From Anaerolineae bacterium (GTDB lineage Bacteria > Chloroflexota > Anaerolineae > UBA1429), in the NCBI GenBank assembly GCA_007123335.1, contig SKLG01000525.1, positions 1-8,419 on the forward strand: 8,419 nt of DNA. The letters are read 5' to 3'. Positions 1 through 7,261 of this stretch are shown here, piece after piece. Numbering within the stretch: the first letter of the stretch is position 1; each line of letters starts with the position of its first letter. The notes below the pieces were generated by a model. That model did not search any database and was not told where the DNA came from. It saw only the letters and a list, made by a program, of their open reading frames with translations. Both the position numbers and the translations under genes were made by a program.

Positions 1-106
1 CCATGCGCGCCCATTCATATCCCATCGCCCCCAATCCCAACCAGATGCCGACCAGGATCAGGAGCACGCCCCACATGATCTGGTTGCTCCGCTGCTTCTC
101 GTTCAT
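1..106 (-). CDS. Small membrane protein, N-terminal part only (cut by window edge)
   Basis: Thirty-five codons are visible, starting with ATG at 106 and running off the left edge. The protein starts with a short polar stretch (MNEKQRSNQ), followed at about residues 10-29 by a hydrophobic, glycine-rich segment (WGVLLILVGIWLGLGAMG) that is almost certainly a transmembrane helix. This pattern resembles the small helices of LiaI/LiaF-like or other short membrane proteins, but too little is visible to name a family. The start is well supported: GGGAGG lies 4 nt upstream (plus-strand 111-116). The gene begins only 16 nt after the mevalonate kinase stop, so the two are probably co-transcribed. The presence of a gene is fairly certain; its function is unknown. 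Confidence 0.7.
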   Translation of the reverse strand, partial: MNEKQRSNQIMWGVLLILVGIWLGLGAMGYEWARM

Positions 107-122
107 GGTTCCTCCCAGATAG

Positions 123-1076
123 TTAGCGAACCGTCGTCGGAATCACCCGCTGCGCTCCGGCCGTAAACAACGCCGCAGCGATACGCTCCCTGGCGTAAGC
201 AGCGTCGCTGGTTTCTCCCACCAACGCCAGGATGCAGCCGCCCATCCCCCCGCCTGAGAGCTTGGCGCCCAAAGCGCCGGCGTTGCGCGCGGCATCGACG
301 AGATGCTCCAACTCGGGCGTGGACACCCCCAGCTCCCTCATGAGCTGCTGGTTGCGATTCATCAACACTCCCAACCCGGTCACATCACCCCCGGTGATGG
401 CGCTGTATCCGGCATCGACGACGACGCCCACGGCATCAAAGAGTTGCTCGTAGCGCGCCCGATTCGCTTCCCAACGGCGGCGCACCTCGGCTATGGCATC
501 TCTTGTGCGTGATGGCACGCCGCTGTCGGCGATGACCAGGTCAAAGGGGCGTCCTACCCAGAACACTCGCCGCTCCCGATCGCGCACAAAGTAGACCGGC
601 TTTTCAAAGGCGACGACGGTGTTGTCGATGCCGCTGGGAGTGCCGTGAAAGATGATCTCGGTACGATACACCAGATCCGAGACATCCTGCGCCCCGAGAT
701 GCCGTCCGAGGTGTTGGCTCACAGCGCGCACTATGGCGGTGGCCACAGCGGTGCCGCTGCCCATGCCCCGAGCGATGGGGAGGTCAGAGCGCACGGTGAT
801 GACCATAGGCGGCGGATTCTCTTCTCCGAGATGGGTTAGCACATTGCGAATCGTGGTTTGCAGGGGGGCGCCGTGTTCTTCCGTATCGGATTCGTCGAGA
901 GGGTACCGGCGATCAAGATCGGCGGCGACAATCACGATCCCCTCGTCGGTGGATCCGGCCTCTATGTCAGCGTATGCGCGCACCGCACTCACCGGAACCG
1001 CAATAGCTGGGCGGCCATGCACGACGGCATGTTCCCCCAACAAGATGATCTTGCCCGCTGCCGAGGCGGAGGTCAT
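123..1076 (-). CDS. mvk: Mevalonate kinase (GHMP kinase family)
   Basis: Cytoplasmic enzyme that phosphorylates mevalonate with ATP to 5-phosphomevalonate, an early step in the mevalonate route to isopentenyl diphosphate. The 317 residues match the usual bacterial/archaeal length. All three GHMP motifs are visible: motif 1 near the N-terminus (GKIILLGEHAVVHG, residues 8-21), the ATP phosphate loop (IARGMGSGTA, 101-110) and the C-terminal glycine motif (AKLSGGGMGG, 271-280). The TEIIFHGTPSGIDN stretch (139-152) holds Glu140 and Asp151, the expected metal-binding and catalytic-base residues. The phosphate loop reads GSG where GSS is commoner, which is a mild variant. The ATG at 1076 has AAGGA 9 nt upstream (plus-strand 1086-1090). 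A 157-nt gap with a candidate promoter separates it from the channel gene upstream. A small membrane protein gene follows after 16 nt. Other mevalonate-pathway genes are not in the window. Phosphomevalonate kinase or another GHMP kinase is possible, but the HGTPSGIDN motif favours mevalonate kinase. Confidence 0.93.
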   Translation of the reverse strand: MTSASAAGKIILLGEHAVVHGRPAIAVPVSAVRAYADIEAGSTDEGIVIVAADLDRRYPLDESDTEEHGAPLQTTIRNVLTHLGEENPPPMVITVRSDLPIARGMGSGTAVATAIVRAVSQHLGRHLGAQDVSDLVYRTEIIFHGTPSGIDNTVVAFEKPVYFVRDRERRVFWVGRPFDLVIADSGVPSRTRDAIAEVRRRWEANRARYEQLFDAVGVVVDAGYSAITGGDVTGLGVLMNRNQQLMRELGVSTPELEHLVDAARNAGALGAKLSGGGMGGCILALVGETSDAAYARERIAAALFTAGAQRVIPTTVR

Positions 1077-1170
1077 GGAGCGCTATCCTTGTCGCGTGTG
1101 TGTTGTAGTCAACTGGCCTTCAGCGTTCGTCGCCGTGGAGCACAACCCTTTCTGGTAGTCTGACCCTTCT

Positions 1171-1199
1171 ATTGTAGAGCCATTCCGCTTGAAGGACAA
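1171..1199 (-). promoter_or_regulatory. Candidate sigma-70-type promoter for mevalonate kinase
   Basis: On the minus strand TTGTCC (plus-strand 1194-1199, 4/6 to TTGACA) is followed after exactly 17 nt by TACAAT (1171-1176, 5/6 to TATAAT). It lies in the gap between the channel gene stop and the kinase start, implying an untranslated leader of about 88 nt. The spacing and position make it credible, but it was found by eye. Confidence 0.55.
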
Positions 1200-1233
1200 G
1201 AGGGAACATATAGGGTCATCGGGAGAACTTGTG

Positions 1234-2529
1234 CTATACCATTTCTATGTCCTCTGCTGCCAACGCATCGTGTATTGCCAGTAGGATGTCGCTGGTCACC
1301 TCTACCATGCGTAGCGGATCGCTCAGCCATGCGGTAAGCTGATAGGCATAGCGGTTCTTGCCTGAAGGTAGCTTGCCAAAAGCGCTATAGTAGACGCGAG
1401 GCGCGGGGTTGAACAACACGGTGGGGTGCTCTCTTACCGTCTCCAAAATGCGTTTGCGCACAAACTGCGGCTCACCATCAAAAGCCACCGTTATGGGAAT
1501 CTGCAGGCGCACGCCTTCGCTGGTCTTGGAATAATTGCGGATGGCGCTGGTGATAAAACTCTGGTTTGGCATCACCACCGCTACATTATCGGCGGTGCGC
1601 ATGGTCGTAGCGCGGATGCTCAGGTTTTCGACGACGCCGAGCTCCCCTGCCACGCTGATCACATCACCGGGGCGTAGCGACTGATCAAAGAGCAGCAGCA
1701 GGCCGCTTACCAGGTTGGCGAACACCTGCTGTGAGCCAAAGCCGATGGCTACTGTGAGGCCACCGCTGATGAACGCGATGGTCGAGGTATCGAATCCCAG
1801 GGCACCTAGAGCAAACGATATACCCAAGATGATGACGATATAGCGCGCGACGGTGAGTAGCGCGTTGATCATCCCTGGATCTGCTGCTGTGCGTGGCAGG
1901 ATCGCGCGCTCCACGATCGTTTGCACCGCCCAAGTGCCTGTGAGCACAAAGTAGAGCACGATTACGGTGGAAAAGAGCCCCCCCAGCCGGATCGGTGTCT
2001 CTGCGACGGTCAGCAAACGAACCTCTCCCAAGGCGCTCAAATCGATCAGTAGCCCCAATACGCGGAGGAAAGCAAACGTGCCGACGATGGGAGCCAAAAG
2101 GCGCAGACGGTAGGGGCGCACGCGCTCGGTGCCCAGGATGAGAACCAGGAGGGCGACGATCAATCGATAGAGCAGGATCAGCCACAGTAAAAAGACCAGC
2201 TCGCCCAAGAGTCCGGCAGGTTGTCGCCATACACGAAAGAGTAGCTGCGCTGCCCAAACCAGAGCCAGACCAAGCAATGGAAACTCGATCCTCCCTAGCG
2301 CAAAGAGGATATGCTGTACTATTGGCTGTCGCTCTTCTGTCTGAAGTCGCTGGCGCATGCGGTCGTGGAGCTTTGCTCTGAAAAGGCGCCATACTCCGTC
2401 AGAGAGCAACCACGCCAGCGCCAGCGCCAGGACAAAGGCAAGTATCTGTAACTGCACAACTGGTCGCCCCAAAAAGACCAGCAATACAGCAAGGCGTTCG
2501 GCTATCGTTGCGAACCCGTCTTCAGGCAC
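1234..2529 (-). CDS. MscS-family small-conductance mechanosensitive channel
   Basis: Inner-membrane channel that opens under membrane tension to release solutes during osmotic downshock. Of its 431 residues, the N-terminal half carries several predicted hydrophobic helices (about 24-43, 82-101, 108-133, 146-165, 184-203, 223-245). The signature pore region follows at about 250-290: a glycine/alanine-rich helix (AIGFGSQQVFANLVSG, 261-276), then the DQSLRPGDVI turn into the cytoplasmic beta domain. The GVVENLSIRATTMRT strand pattern (298-312) and PNQSF (321-325; PNS is the usual family form) are typical of the MscS beta domain, and residues 340-430 fit the alpha/beta C-terminal domain. It has more membrane helices than the three of E. 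coli MscS, as in larger MscS relatives. The start is GTG at 2529, with AGGGAG 6 nt upstream. It follows the binding lipoprotein by 19 nt, so the two are probably co-transcribed. Gating properties and ion preference cannot be judged from sequence. Confidence 0.9.
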   Translation of the reverse strand: MPEDGFATIAERLAVLLVFLGRPVVQLQILAFVLALALAWLLSDGVWRLFRAKLHDRMRQRLQTEERQPIVQHILFALGRIEFPLLGLALVWAAQLLFRVWRQPAGLLGELVFLLWLILLYRLIVALLVLILGTERVRPYRLRLLAPIVGTFAFLRVLGLLIDLSALGEVRLLTVAETPIRLGGLFSTVIVLYFVLTGTWAVQTIVERAILPRTAADPGMINALLTVARYIVIILGISFALGALGFDTSTIAFISGGLTVAIGFGSQQVFANLVSGLLLLFDQSLRPGDVISVAGELGVVENLSIRATTMRTADNVAVVMPNQSFITSAIRNYSKTSEGVRLQIPITVAFDGEPQFVRKRILETVREHPTVLFNPAPRVYYSAFGKLPSGKNRYAYQLTAWLSDPLRMVEVTSDILLAIHDALAAEDIEMV

Positions 2530-2548
2530 TATTATCTCCCTTCGACGT

Positions 2549-4924
2549 CTATTCCTGTTCGATCACCTGAGTGTCAGGTGTCTCTATGCCGCTCAGTGCG
2601 TCGATAAAGCGCTGTACACTCTCGGTATCGCCATGCCCGGCCAACCATGCAGCGATGATGTGATCACCCTCCTCCCAGATCTTGGGAGCATCCGGACAGG
2701 CTCGCGGTATTACGGCTGTCTTGGCCTGCTCCAAGAAGCCAGCGATGGCTGGATACTCCTCAGTGCGCACGTTGATGTTGGCTGGTACCCGTGCCGCTGA
2801 GGTCATGAGCAGGCTTTGTCCCTCAGTGCCGGTAGCATATGTGGCAAAGGCGATAGCCAGCTCAGTGGTCCGCGATGACAGACCAGGATTGAACAGCAAT
2901 GCCTCCACGGACAAAAAGGGACAGCTCTCTCCATCAGGACCGGCTGGCAGCGGTGCTACGCGCACCTGTTCGACCCCGAGCGTTGACCACAGATCCCATA
3001 ATAGCGATGTGTCGCCAATGAGATAGGCCAGTTCGCCCTCTGTCCATCGGACAACCTGCTCCTCCGCAGCGGCTGTGTGGGATCCGACGCCCACCACACC
3101 TGGAGCCTCGAGGGCCTCTCTTAGCCACTCTAGCCACTGCGTCAGGCCCTCGATCTCCATTTGGGGGCGTTGCTCGTTGTCAAACGTGAGACCGCCAAAG
3201 GCCGCTGTTCCCCAAAGGACATGGTAGGCATCCACATGCAATGCGACAGGATGCTCCACAGATGCTTCTTCTAAGAGGTCTGCCAATGTGCGCGCCGGAT
3301 TCGCTATGTGTTCCGGATTATAGTAGAGTGCCGTCGTTCGCAGCGATAGCGGCAAGCCATAGAGGCGGCCGTCATAGCTAGCCGCCTGGTTGGCCACAGG
3401 CAGGTAGCGCTGAGTCAGTTCTGGCGGCGCCAGAGCATCCAGTGCTTTGATCAGTCCATCCTCTGCCAGTCGGGCGATGCCCTCACTTGGGCCAATGATG
3501 ATATCAGGAGCCCGGCCCTCGGTCAGTGCTTGCTCGTAGAAAGAGTATAGTGTCTCTGGCTCCATATCCTTGAGGACGATATACACGCCTGGGCAGGTGT
3601 GCATGAAATCTTGGGTAATTCGGCGCAAGGCTCTGGCGTCGTGGTCCTCGTAGGCGTGCCATATCGATAAAGCACCTTCCAGAGTACAGGGAGTGTCGGC
3701 TGCTTCCGCTTCCTCGGCCAGACCAAAGGCCCTGTTGACCTGGGTGGTGAGTTCCTGCGCTGCCTCGGCCGCACCCATCTCCCCCTCTAGCGCCAGCGCA
3801 TAGGCCATATCTCCTTGGGCAAGCAACACCGACATTTGCGGAAGGTTAGACCTCGGTACGGCGTTTTGAGCCTGAGCTAAAAAGGCTGCCGTTGCCGGAT
3901 ATAGGCGATGATCCATCCGTACGTTCGCATTAGTCGGAATGATCGTTGCTTGTCGGGCGAGTTGAGTCTGCTGCTCGGTGCTCGTCAAGAAGCGGGCCAG
4001 CCGCAGCACCAGTTCGGTCTGCGCCGATGATGAGGATGCGTTGATAAAGATGGCATCACTTTCCAGGAAGGGGCCGGCAGCGCGATGAGGGCCTGCTGGC
4101 AGCCTGGCTACGCCGACTAACTCTGCACCTAACGACTCGCGCAGCGCATGCACCTCGTTCGACGAACCGACATAATAGGCGACTCTGCTTGAGACAAAGA
4201 GTTCTGCCGTCACTTCCCGATCGGTGCTCATAAAGACCCCAGGATTGCCCTGAGCGATCTTGAGCCAACCGAGCCAGTTGGCAAAGCCACCCTCATCCAA
4301 CACCACGCGTCCTTGCTCGTCGAACAACTCCCCGCCAAAAGCCTTGATGCCCCAAAACGCGCGATAGAAATCGGTGTTTAGTGCCACTGCGCGGCCTTCT
4401 GTCGCCTCTCGAAGTAGGCCGTCAAGGTCTGTTGGAGGCGTCTCTACCAGCTCGCGATTGTAGTAGAGAACCATGGTGTTCAGGGCAACGGGCAATCCAT
4501 AGAGGCGCTCCTCATAATGTACGGTCTCTAGCGCTGGCGATAAGTAGCGCGCAAGGTTGACGCTGGGATCGACATCGATATAGGGCGTCAGATCCTGAAT
4601 CAACTCCTCCTGGGCCAACTCGGGGATCGTCCGCGCTGGCGCGATAAGCAGATCGGGGCCTAGCCCCATCGCCGCGCGCGTGCGGAACCGCTGTACCAAC
4701 TCTTCTGCCGGCATGGTGGAGCGCGTAATCCGCGCGTCAGGATAGATCTCGGCAAAGCGGTCGATGCTCGCGTTAATGGCCTCAGCCTGTGGTCCGCTCC
4801 ATCCGTGCCAGAGGATAATTCTGCCTTGAACCTGTAGCGTCTCTGGAGACGTTACAGCCGGAGACCTCGTGCAGCCGGCCAGAATGAGAAGGCAGATGAA
4901 TAAGAGCCTAATGTATCGAGACAT
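2549..4924 (-). CDS. Lipoprotein with two fused ABC-type extracellular solute-binding domains
   Basis: A 791-residue secreted lipoprotein, about twice the usual 400-450 residues of a family 1 (MalE-like, sugar-type) solute-binding protein. The N-terminus is a lipoprotein signal: Arg residues, a hydrophobic core and the lipobox LAGC ending at Cys18. Two homologous domains follow, about residues 34-400 and 415-780. Matching landmarks lie about 380 residues apart: RLYGLP (140 and 520), LYYN (153 and 533), AFGG (195 and 575), WLxWL (217 and 597), PAGP (276 and 660), NVR (334 and 718). The second domain has four cysteines (413, 444, 668, 743), while the first has none. I chose ATG at 4924; a TTG at 4927 would add one residue. 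The gene begins 6 nt after the reductase stop, and the channel gene follows after 19 nt. No permease or ATPase is nearby, so it may serve a distant transporter or act as a sensor. The ligand is unknown; sugar is an inference from the family. Confidence 0.88.
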   Translation of the reverse strand: MSRYIRLLFICLLILAGCTRSPAVTSPETLQVQGRIILWHGWSGPQAEAINASIDRFAEIYPDARITRSTMPAEELVQRFRTRAAMGLGPDLLIAPARTIPELAQEELIQDLTPYIDVDPSVNLARYLSPALETVHYEERLYGLPVALNTMVLYYNRELVETPPTDLDGLLREATEGRAVALNTDFYRAFWGIKAFGGELFDEQGRVVLDEGGFANWLGWLKIAQGNPGVFMSTDREVTAELFVSSRVAYYVGSSNEVHALRESLGAELVGVARLPAGPHRAAGPFLESDAIFINASSSSAQTELVLRLARFLTSTEQQTQLARQATIIPTNANVRMDHRLYPATAAFLAQAQNAVPRSNLPQMSVLLAQGDMAYALALEGEMGAAEAAQELTTQVNRAFGLAEEAEAADTPCTLEGALSIWHAYEDHDARALRRITQDFMHTCPGVYIVLKDMEPETLYSFYEQALTEGRAPDIIIGPSEGIARLAEDGLIKALDALAPPELTQRYLPVANQAASYDGRLYGLPLSLRTTALYYNPEHIANPARTLADLLEEASVEHPVALHVDAYHVLWGTAAFGGLTFDNEQRPQMEIEGLTQWLEWLREALEAPGVVGVGSHTAAAEEQVVRWTEGELAYLIGDTSLLWDLWSTLGVEQVRVAPLPAGPDGESCPFLSVEALLFNPGLSSRTTELAIAFATYATGTEGQSLLMTSAARVPANINVRTEEYPAIAGFLEQAKTAVIPRACPDAPKIWEEGDHIIAAWLAGHGDTESVQRFIDALSGIETPDTQVIEQE
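2585..4825 (-). repeat. Internal tandem duplication of the solute-binding domain
   Basis: At protein level the gene is two copies of one fold: copy 1 is about plus-strand 3725-4825 and copy 2 about 2585-3682. The copies are joined by a short alanine/glutamate-rich linker (EEAEAADTP, about residues 404-412). The shared landmarks keep a nearly constant offset of 380-384 residues, so the copies are full-length and collinear. They have diverged strongly, so this is an old duplication or fusion rather than a recent DNA repeat. Confidence 0.82.
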
Positions 4925-4930
4925 CAAAAC

Positions 4931-6064
4931 CTATCCTGCAAACAACTCAACACCCTGCTCCATACGCTCGATGACCTGTACACCAAAAGGACAACGTTCC
5001 TCACAGTCGCCGCATTGCAGACAATCGTTGGCATTGTGCCCTAGAGCGGCATAGGCCGCCCGCAGCTCTGGCGTGAGTATGGTATCCGCCGCAACGATGC
5101 GCGCCTGATCGATGAGGCGCATGGTGGCGCCAATGTCAATCTCGGCTGGACAGGGCAGACAATGGTTACAATACACACAGTCTCCGCGTATCGCTTGCTG
5201 AAATCCGGCTAAGGGAAGGGTAAAATCGCGGGCCTGTTCATCAGCATCCCAATAGGCCAGCGCTTGAGACAGCTCATCGACGTTCTTACAGCCGGGCACG
5301 ACGGTGGAGATGCCAATCTGCGAGAGGACATACGCCATACACTGGACTGGCGTAATCGTGGCTGCTCTGCGCAACTCTATCGCAGAGCCACCCACCTGCC
5401 ACGATTCCATGGCCATGACCTGGTTGGGCTGCAACAGCTTGCCGCCAGCATAGGGTTTCATCGCCACGATGCCGACTTCGTGAGCGGCGCAGGTCTGCAA
5501 AAGCTCGCGCTTGCCGGGCACGGCGTTGCCCACCAGGTTGATGGGGAACATGAGCACGTCGATGTGGCCACTCTGCACCGCCTGCAAGGCGGTGGACACT
5601 GTGTGGCCGCTAAAGGCCAAAAAGCGCGCCTTGCCCTGCGCCTTGTATTGTAGCGCCTGGCCCAACAGCCCATCCATGCGCATCAACGCCTCATAGTCCT
5701 CTTGCTGATCGCAGTTGTGCAGATACAACAGATCGACATAATCCGTATCATAGCGCGTCAGGAACTCGTGGAAGAAGCGCTCGGCCAGAACCGGATCGCG
5801 ACTGACGCCAGACTGGTTGTCGTACATCACGGCGCCGAGATGCGCCGCTAACAGAGCCTCGTGTCGCCGACCGGCAAAGGCTGCGCCCATCTTGTCGCGG
5901 AACCAGGGTTGGGGCCAGAACAGATCAAAGTAGTTGATGCCACGATCCAAAGCCTCGTGGATCACACCCATCACCTCCTCTGGCGACGGTTCCATAAGGT
6001 ATTCGGTGCCCAACGAGATGGCGCTGACGTCCAGTCCGGTGCGGCCGAGCTTGCGGTATTCCAT
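4931..6064 (-). CDS. Aldo/keto reductase-like protein with C-terminal iron-sulfur domain
   Basis: Predicted cytoplasmic oxidoreductase of 377 residues. Residues 1-290 form an aldo/keto reductase barrel: the start MEYRKLGRTGLDVSAISLGT, GINYFDLF (42-49, catalytic Asp47), YVDLLYLH (109-116, His116) and the cofactor-side VVPGCKNVDEL (255-265). The tail carries eight cysteines in two ferredoxin-like groups, CxxCxxCxxCP (296, 299, 302, 305) and CxxCxxCxxxCP (348, 351, 354, 358), enough for two [4Fe-4S] clusters. The family (COG1453-like) is widespread in anaerobes and Chloroflexota, and its substrates are mostly unknown. The usual catalytic Tyr and Lys are absent: FDLFWPQPW replaces the FDTAxxYG-type stretch, and LLAAHLG places His75 where Lys is expected. 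I recall this as typical of one subfamily. The ATG at 6064 has GGAGAG 8 nt upstream. It lies 33 nt after the hydrolase and 6 nt before the lipoprotein, so it sits inside an operon. NAD(P)H or ferredoxin as electron donor is not settled by sequence. Confidence 0.88.
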   Translation of the reverse strand: MEYRKLGRTGLDVSAISLGTEYLMEPSPEEVMGVIHEALDRGINYFDLFWPQPWFRDKMGAAFAGRRHEALLAAHLGAVMYDNQSGVSRDPVLAERFFHEFLTRYDTDYVDLLYLHNCDQQEDYEALMRMDGLLGQALQYKAQGKARFLAFSGHTVSTALQAVQSGHIDVLMFPINLVGNAVPGKRELLQTCAAHEVGIVAMKPYAGGKLLQPNQVMAMESWQVGGSAIELRRAATITPVQCMAYVLSQIGISTVVPGCKNVDELSQALAYWDADEQARDFTLPLAGFQQAIRGDCVYCNHCLPCPAEIDIGATMRLIDQARIVAADTILTPELRAAYAALGHNANDCLQCGDCEERCPFGVQVIERMEQGVELFAG

Positions 6065-6097
6065 CGTTCCTACTCTCCAACTTACGAGATGATTCGG

Positions 6098-7108
6098 TCA
6101 GGCGATCCTGGGGGCAATGATGGCAGCCAGATTCTGGGCGATCTCTTCCATGCCAGAGGGTGAGGGATGCACCAGATCGGCGGTGAGTCCTGACAGGGAG
6201 GTCAGCAGATCGGCGCCAGAGAGATGCACCAGCTTGGGCAATCCCAGCTCGGCCACCTGCTCGGCGACGATGCGGCGAAAGGCCGTGATCTTTTCCTTCT
6301 CCTCCCAATCATAGCGGCAGGTAAAGAGGTCCATGCAAAAGATCCACGCGTCTGGATGCGCGCGGGCGATGGTGGGGATGAAATAGGCCACCCGCCGGGC
6401 GAACTCTTTCGCGTCGATGTGGCCAATGAGGTTGATGCCCATCTCTAGCGTGGCCAGATGCCAGTCTTCACGCTCAGCGATATAGTCGGCTATCTGTGGC
6501 TCCAAGTGGGCGCCGCCGCCAAAACCCAAGTTGATCAGATCCACGCCCAGGCGTTGGGCGGTCCGCGATGCCCAGGTGCCGCTCGGGCGTATGGCGGAGC
6601 TGCCATGGGTGATGGATGAACCGTAGTTAAGCATCTTGACCCGTGGCGTCTGCTCGGGACGAGGCAGCGTCGTCTCTCCCTCGATGGACAACAACAGCGC
6701 CAGCGGGCGCCAGGGGAGCAACACCCGCGTCAACTGCGGATCAAAAGGCAGGCTATGTGGTCGATGGAGCATCTCGAGCATCGGCTGACGCTCAGGATAA
6801 GCGATGATGATCTCTGTGGGCTCTAGCCCCACGACATGCCAACTCACAAGAAAGGGCCCCTGATAGACCTCGACAAGGGAAGGGCTCTCGGTGCTCTGCA
6901 ACACGATCCGAACCTCTGGGGGGTCGCCCCGATTGTCGGCCAGGTTAAAGCGAATCTCACAGCCCGTGGCTTGCACGGCGTTGCGGATCGCCGCCTCGTT
7001 GAGCTGCAAACGCAGGGCGTTAGGAATGCGGCAGAAGCTCATGCCTTGGACGCCGGCGGTGGATAGCAGCTCATGCACGTTGTATAACTCGACATGCTCG
7101 TGGATCAC
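6098..7108 (-). CDS. SGNH/GDSL-family hydrolase (esterase or deacetylase)
   Basis: A 336-residue predicted serine hydrolase acting on an ester or acyl group of unknown origin. Residues 1-150 form a beta-rich N-terminal domain of the kind that precedes the catalytic domain in two-domain SGNH esterases. The catalytic domain follows: block I YGSSITHG (162-169; Ser165 is the likely nucleophile, with GSS instead of GDS), block II NLGFGGGAHLEP (193-204), block III EMGINLIG (222-229, Asn226) and block V DLVHPSPSG (311-319, Asp311 and His314). No signal peptide is evident, so it is probably cytoplasmic. I chose the GTG at 7108 because GGAGG lies 4 nt upstream. The same frame is open to 7234, but that would run through the cold-shock gene terminator and the candidate promoter. 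It is the first gene of the unit shared with the reductase, binding lipoprotein and channel. The context suggests processing of an imported or acylated compound, possibly carbohydrate; this is inference. Confidence 0.87.
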   Translation of the reverse strand: MIHEHVELYNVHELLSTAGVQGMSFCRIPNALRLQLNEAAIRNAVQATGCEIRFNLADNRGDPPEVRIVLQSTESPSLVEVYQGPFLVSWHVVGLEPTEIIIAYPERQPMLEMLHRPHSLPFDPQLTRVLLPWRPLALLLSIEGETTLPRPEQTPRVKMLNYGSSITHGSSAIRPSGTWASRTAQRLGVDLINLGFGGGAHLEPQIADYIAEREDWHLATLEMGINLIGHIDAKEFARRVAYFIPTIARAHPDAWIFCMDLFTCRYDWEEKEKITAFRRIVAEQVAELGLPKLVHLSGADLLTSLSGLTADLVHPSPSGMEEIAQNLAAIIAPRIA

Positions 7109-7112
7109 GGTG

Positions 7113-7117
7113 CCTCC
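7113..7117 (-). promoter_or_regulatory. Ribosome binding site fixing the hydrolase start
   Basis: GGAGG on the minus strand lies 4 nt before the GTG at 7108. No comparable site precedes the upstream in-frame start at 7234. This decides in favour of a GTG start and a protein 42 residues shorter than the longest open frame. Confidence 0.75.
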
Positions 7118-7151
7118 GTTGGTCTCTTGACTCGCCTTGATGGCGCGTCGC

Positions 7152-7181
7152 AGTGTAGCAGAGGGAGGCCGTATAGGGCAA
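7152..7181 (-). promoter_or_regulatory. Candidate promoter of the hydrolase-reductase-lipoprotein-channel unit
   Basis: TTGCCC (plus-strand 7176-7181, 4/6 to the -35 consensus), an 18-nt spacer, and TACACT (7152-7157, 4/6) preceded by TGC, which makes an extended -10. It lies just downstream of the cold-shock gene terminator and about 44 nt before the hydrolase start, exactly where a promoter is needed. The match is moderate. Confidence 0.45.
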
Positions 7182-7203
7182 ACGACGTAACATGATCGCG
7201 CGC

Positions 7204-7244
7204 AAAGAAAACCGGGCAGCCGGCGAATAGCCAAGCTGCCCGGT
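7204..7244 (-). terminator. Rho-independent terminator of the cold-shock gene
   Basis: On the minus strand ACCGGGCAGC and GCTGCCCGGT form a perfect 10-bp G+C-rich stem (plus-strand 7235-7244 and 7211-7220). The 14-nt loop can itself pair GGC with GCC. The stem is followed by TTTCTTT. It begins 17 nt after the cold-shock stop codon and should separate that gene from the hydrolase operon. Confidence 0.88.
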
Positions 7245-7261
7245 GCCTTTCGTGGTTGGGT

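Noticed and set aside
1084..1112. TTGACT with 17-nt spacer to AGGATA as a promoter for mevalonate kinase
   Set aside because: The -10 is poor and transcription would begin almost at the ATG, leaving no room for a ribosome site. The element at 1171-1199 is better.
1685..2392. Long minus-strand open frame overlapping the channel gene
   Set aside because: It is Arg/Pro/His-rich out-of-frame translation of the MscS gene, with no independent ribosome site; the channel frame has full family motifs.
4925..4927. TTG as start of the binding lipoprotein
   Set aside because: The adjacent ATG at 4924 is the stronger start codon and gives an equally good signal peptide; the difference is one residue and cannot be settled by sequence.
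5925..6308. Minus-strand open frame spanning the hydrolase-reductase junction
   Set aside because: It is out of frame with two well-supported genes and looks like low-complexity shadow sequence.
7109..7234. Possible 42-residue N-terminal extension of the SGNH hydrolase
   Set aside because: The extension has no ribosome site, runs into the cold-shock terminator and across the candidate promoter, and its residues look unlike the family. The GTG at 7108 has GGAGG at 4 nt.
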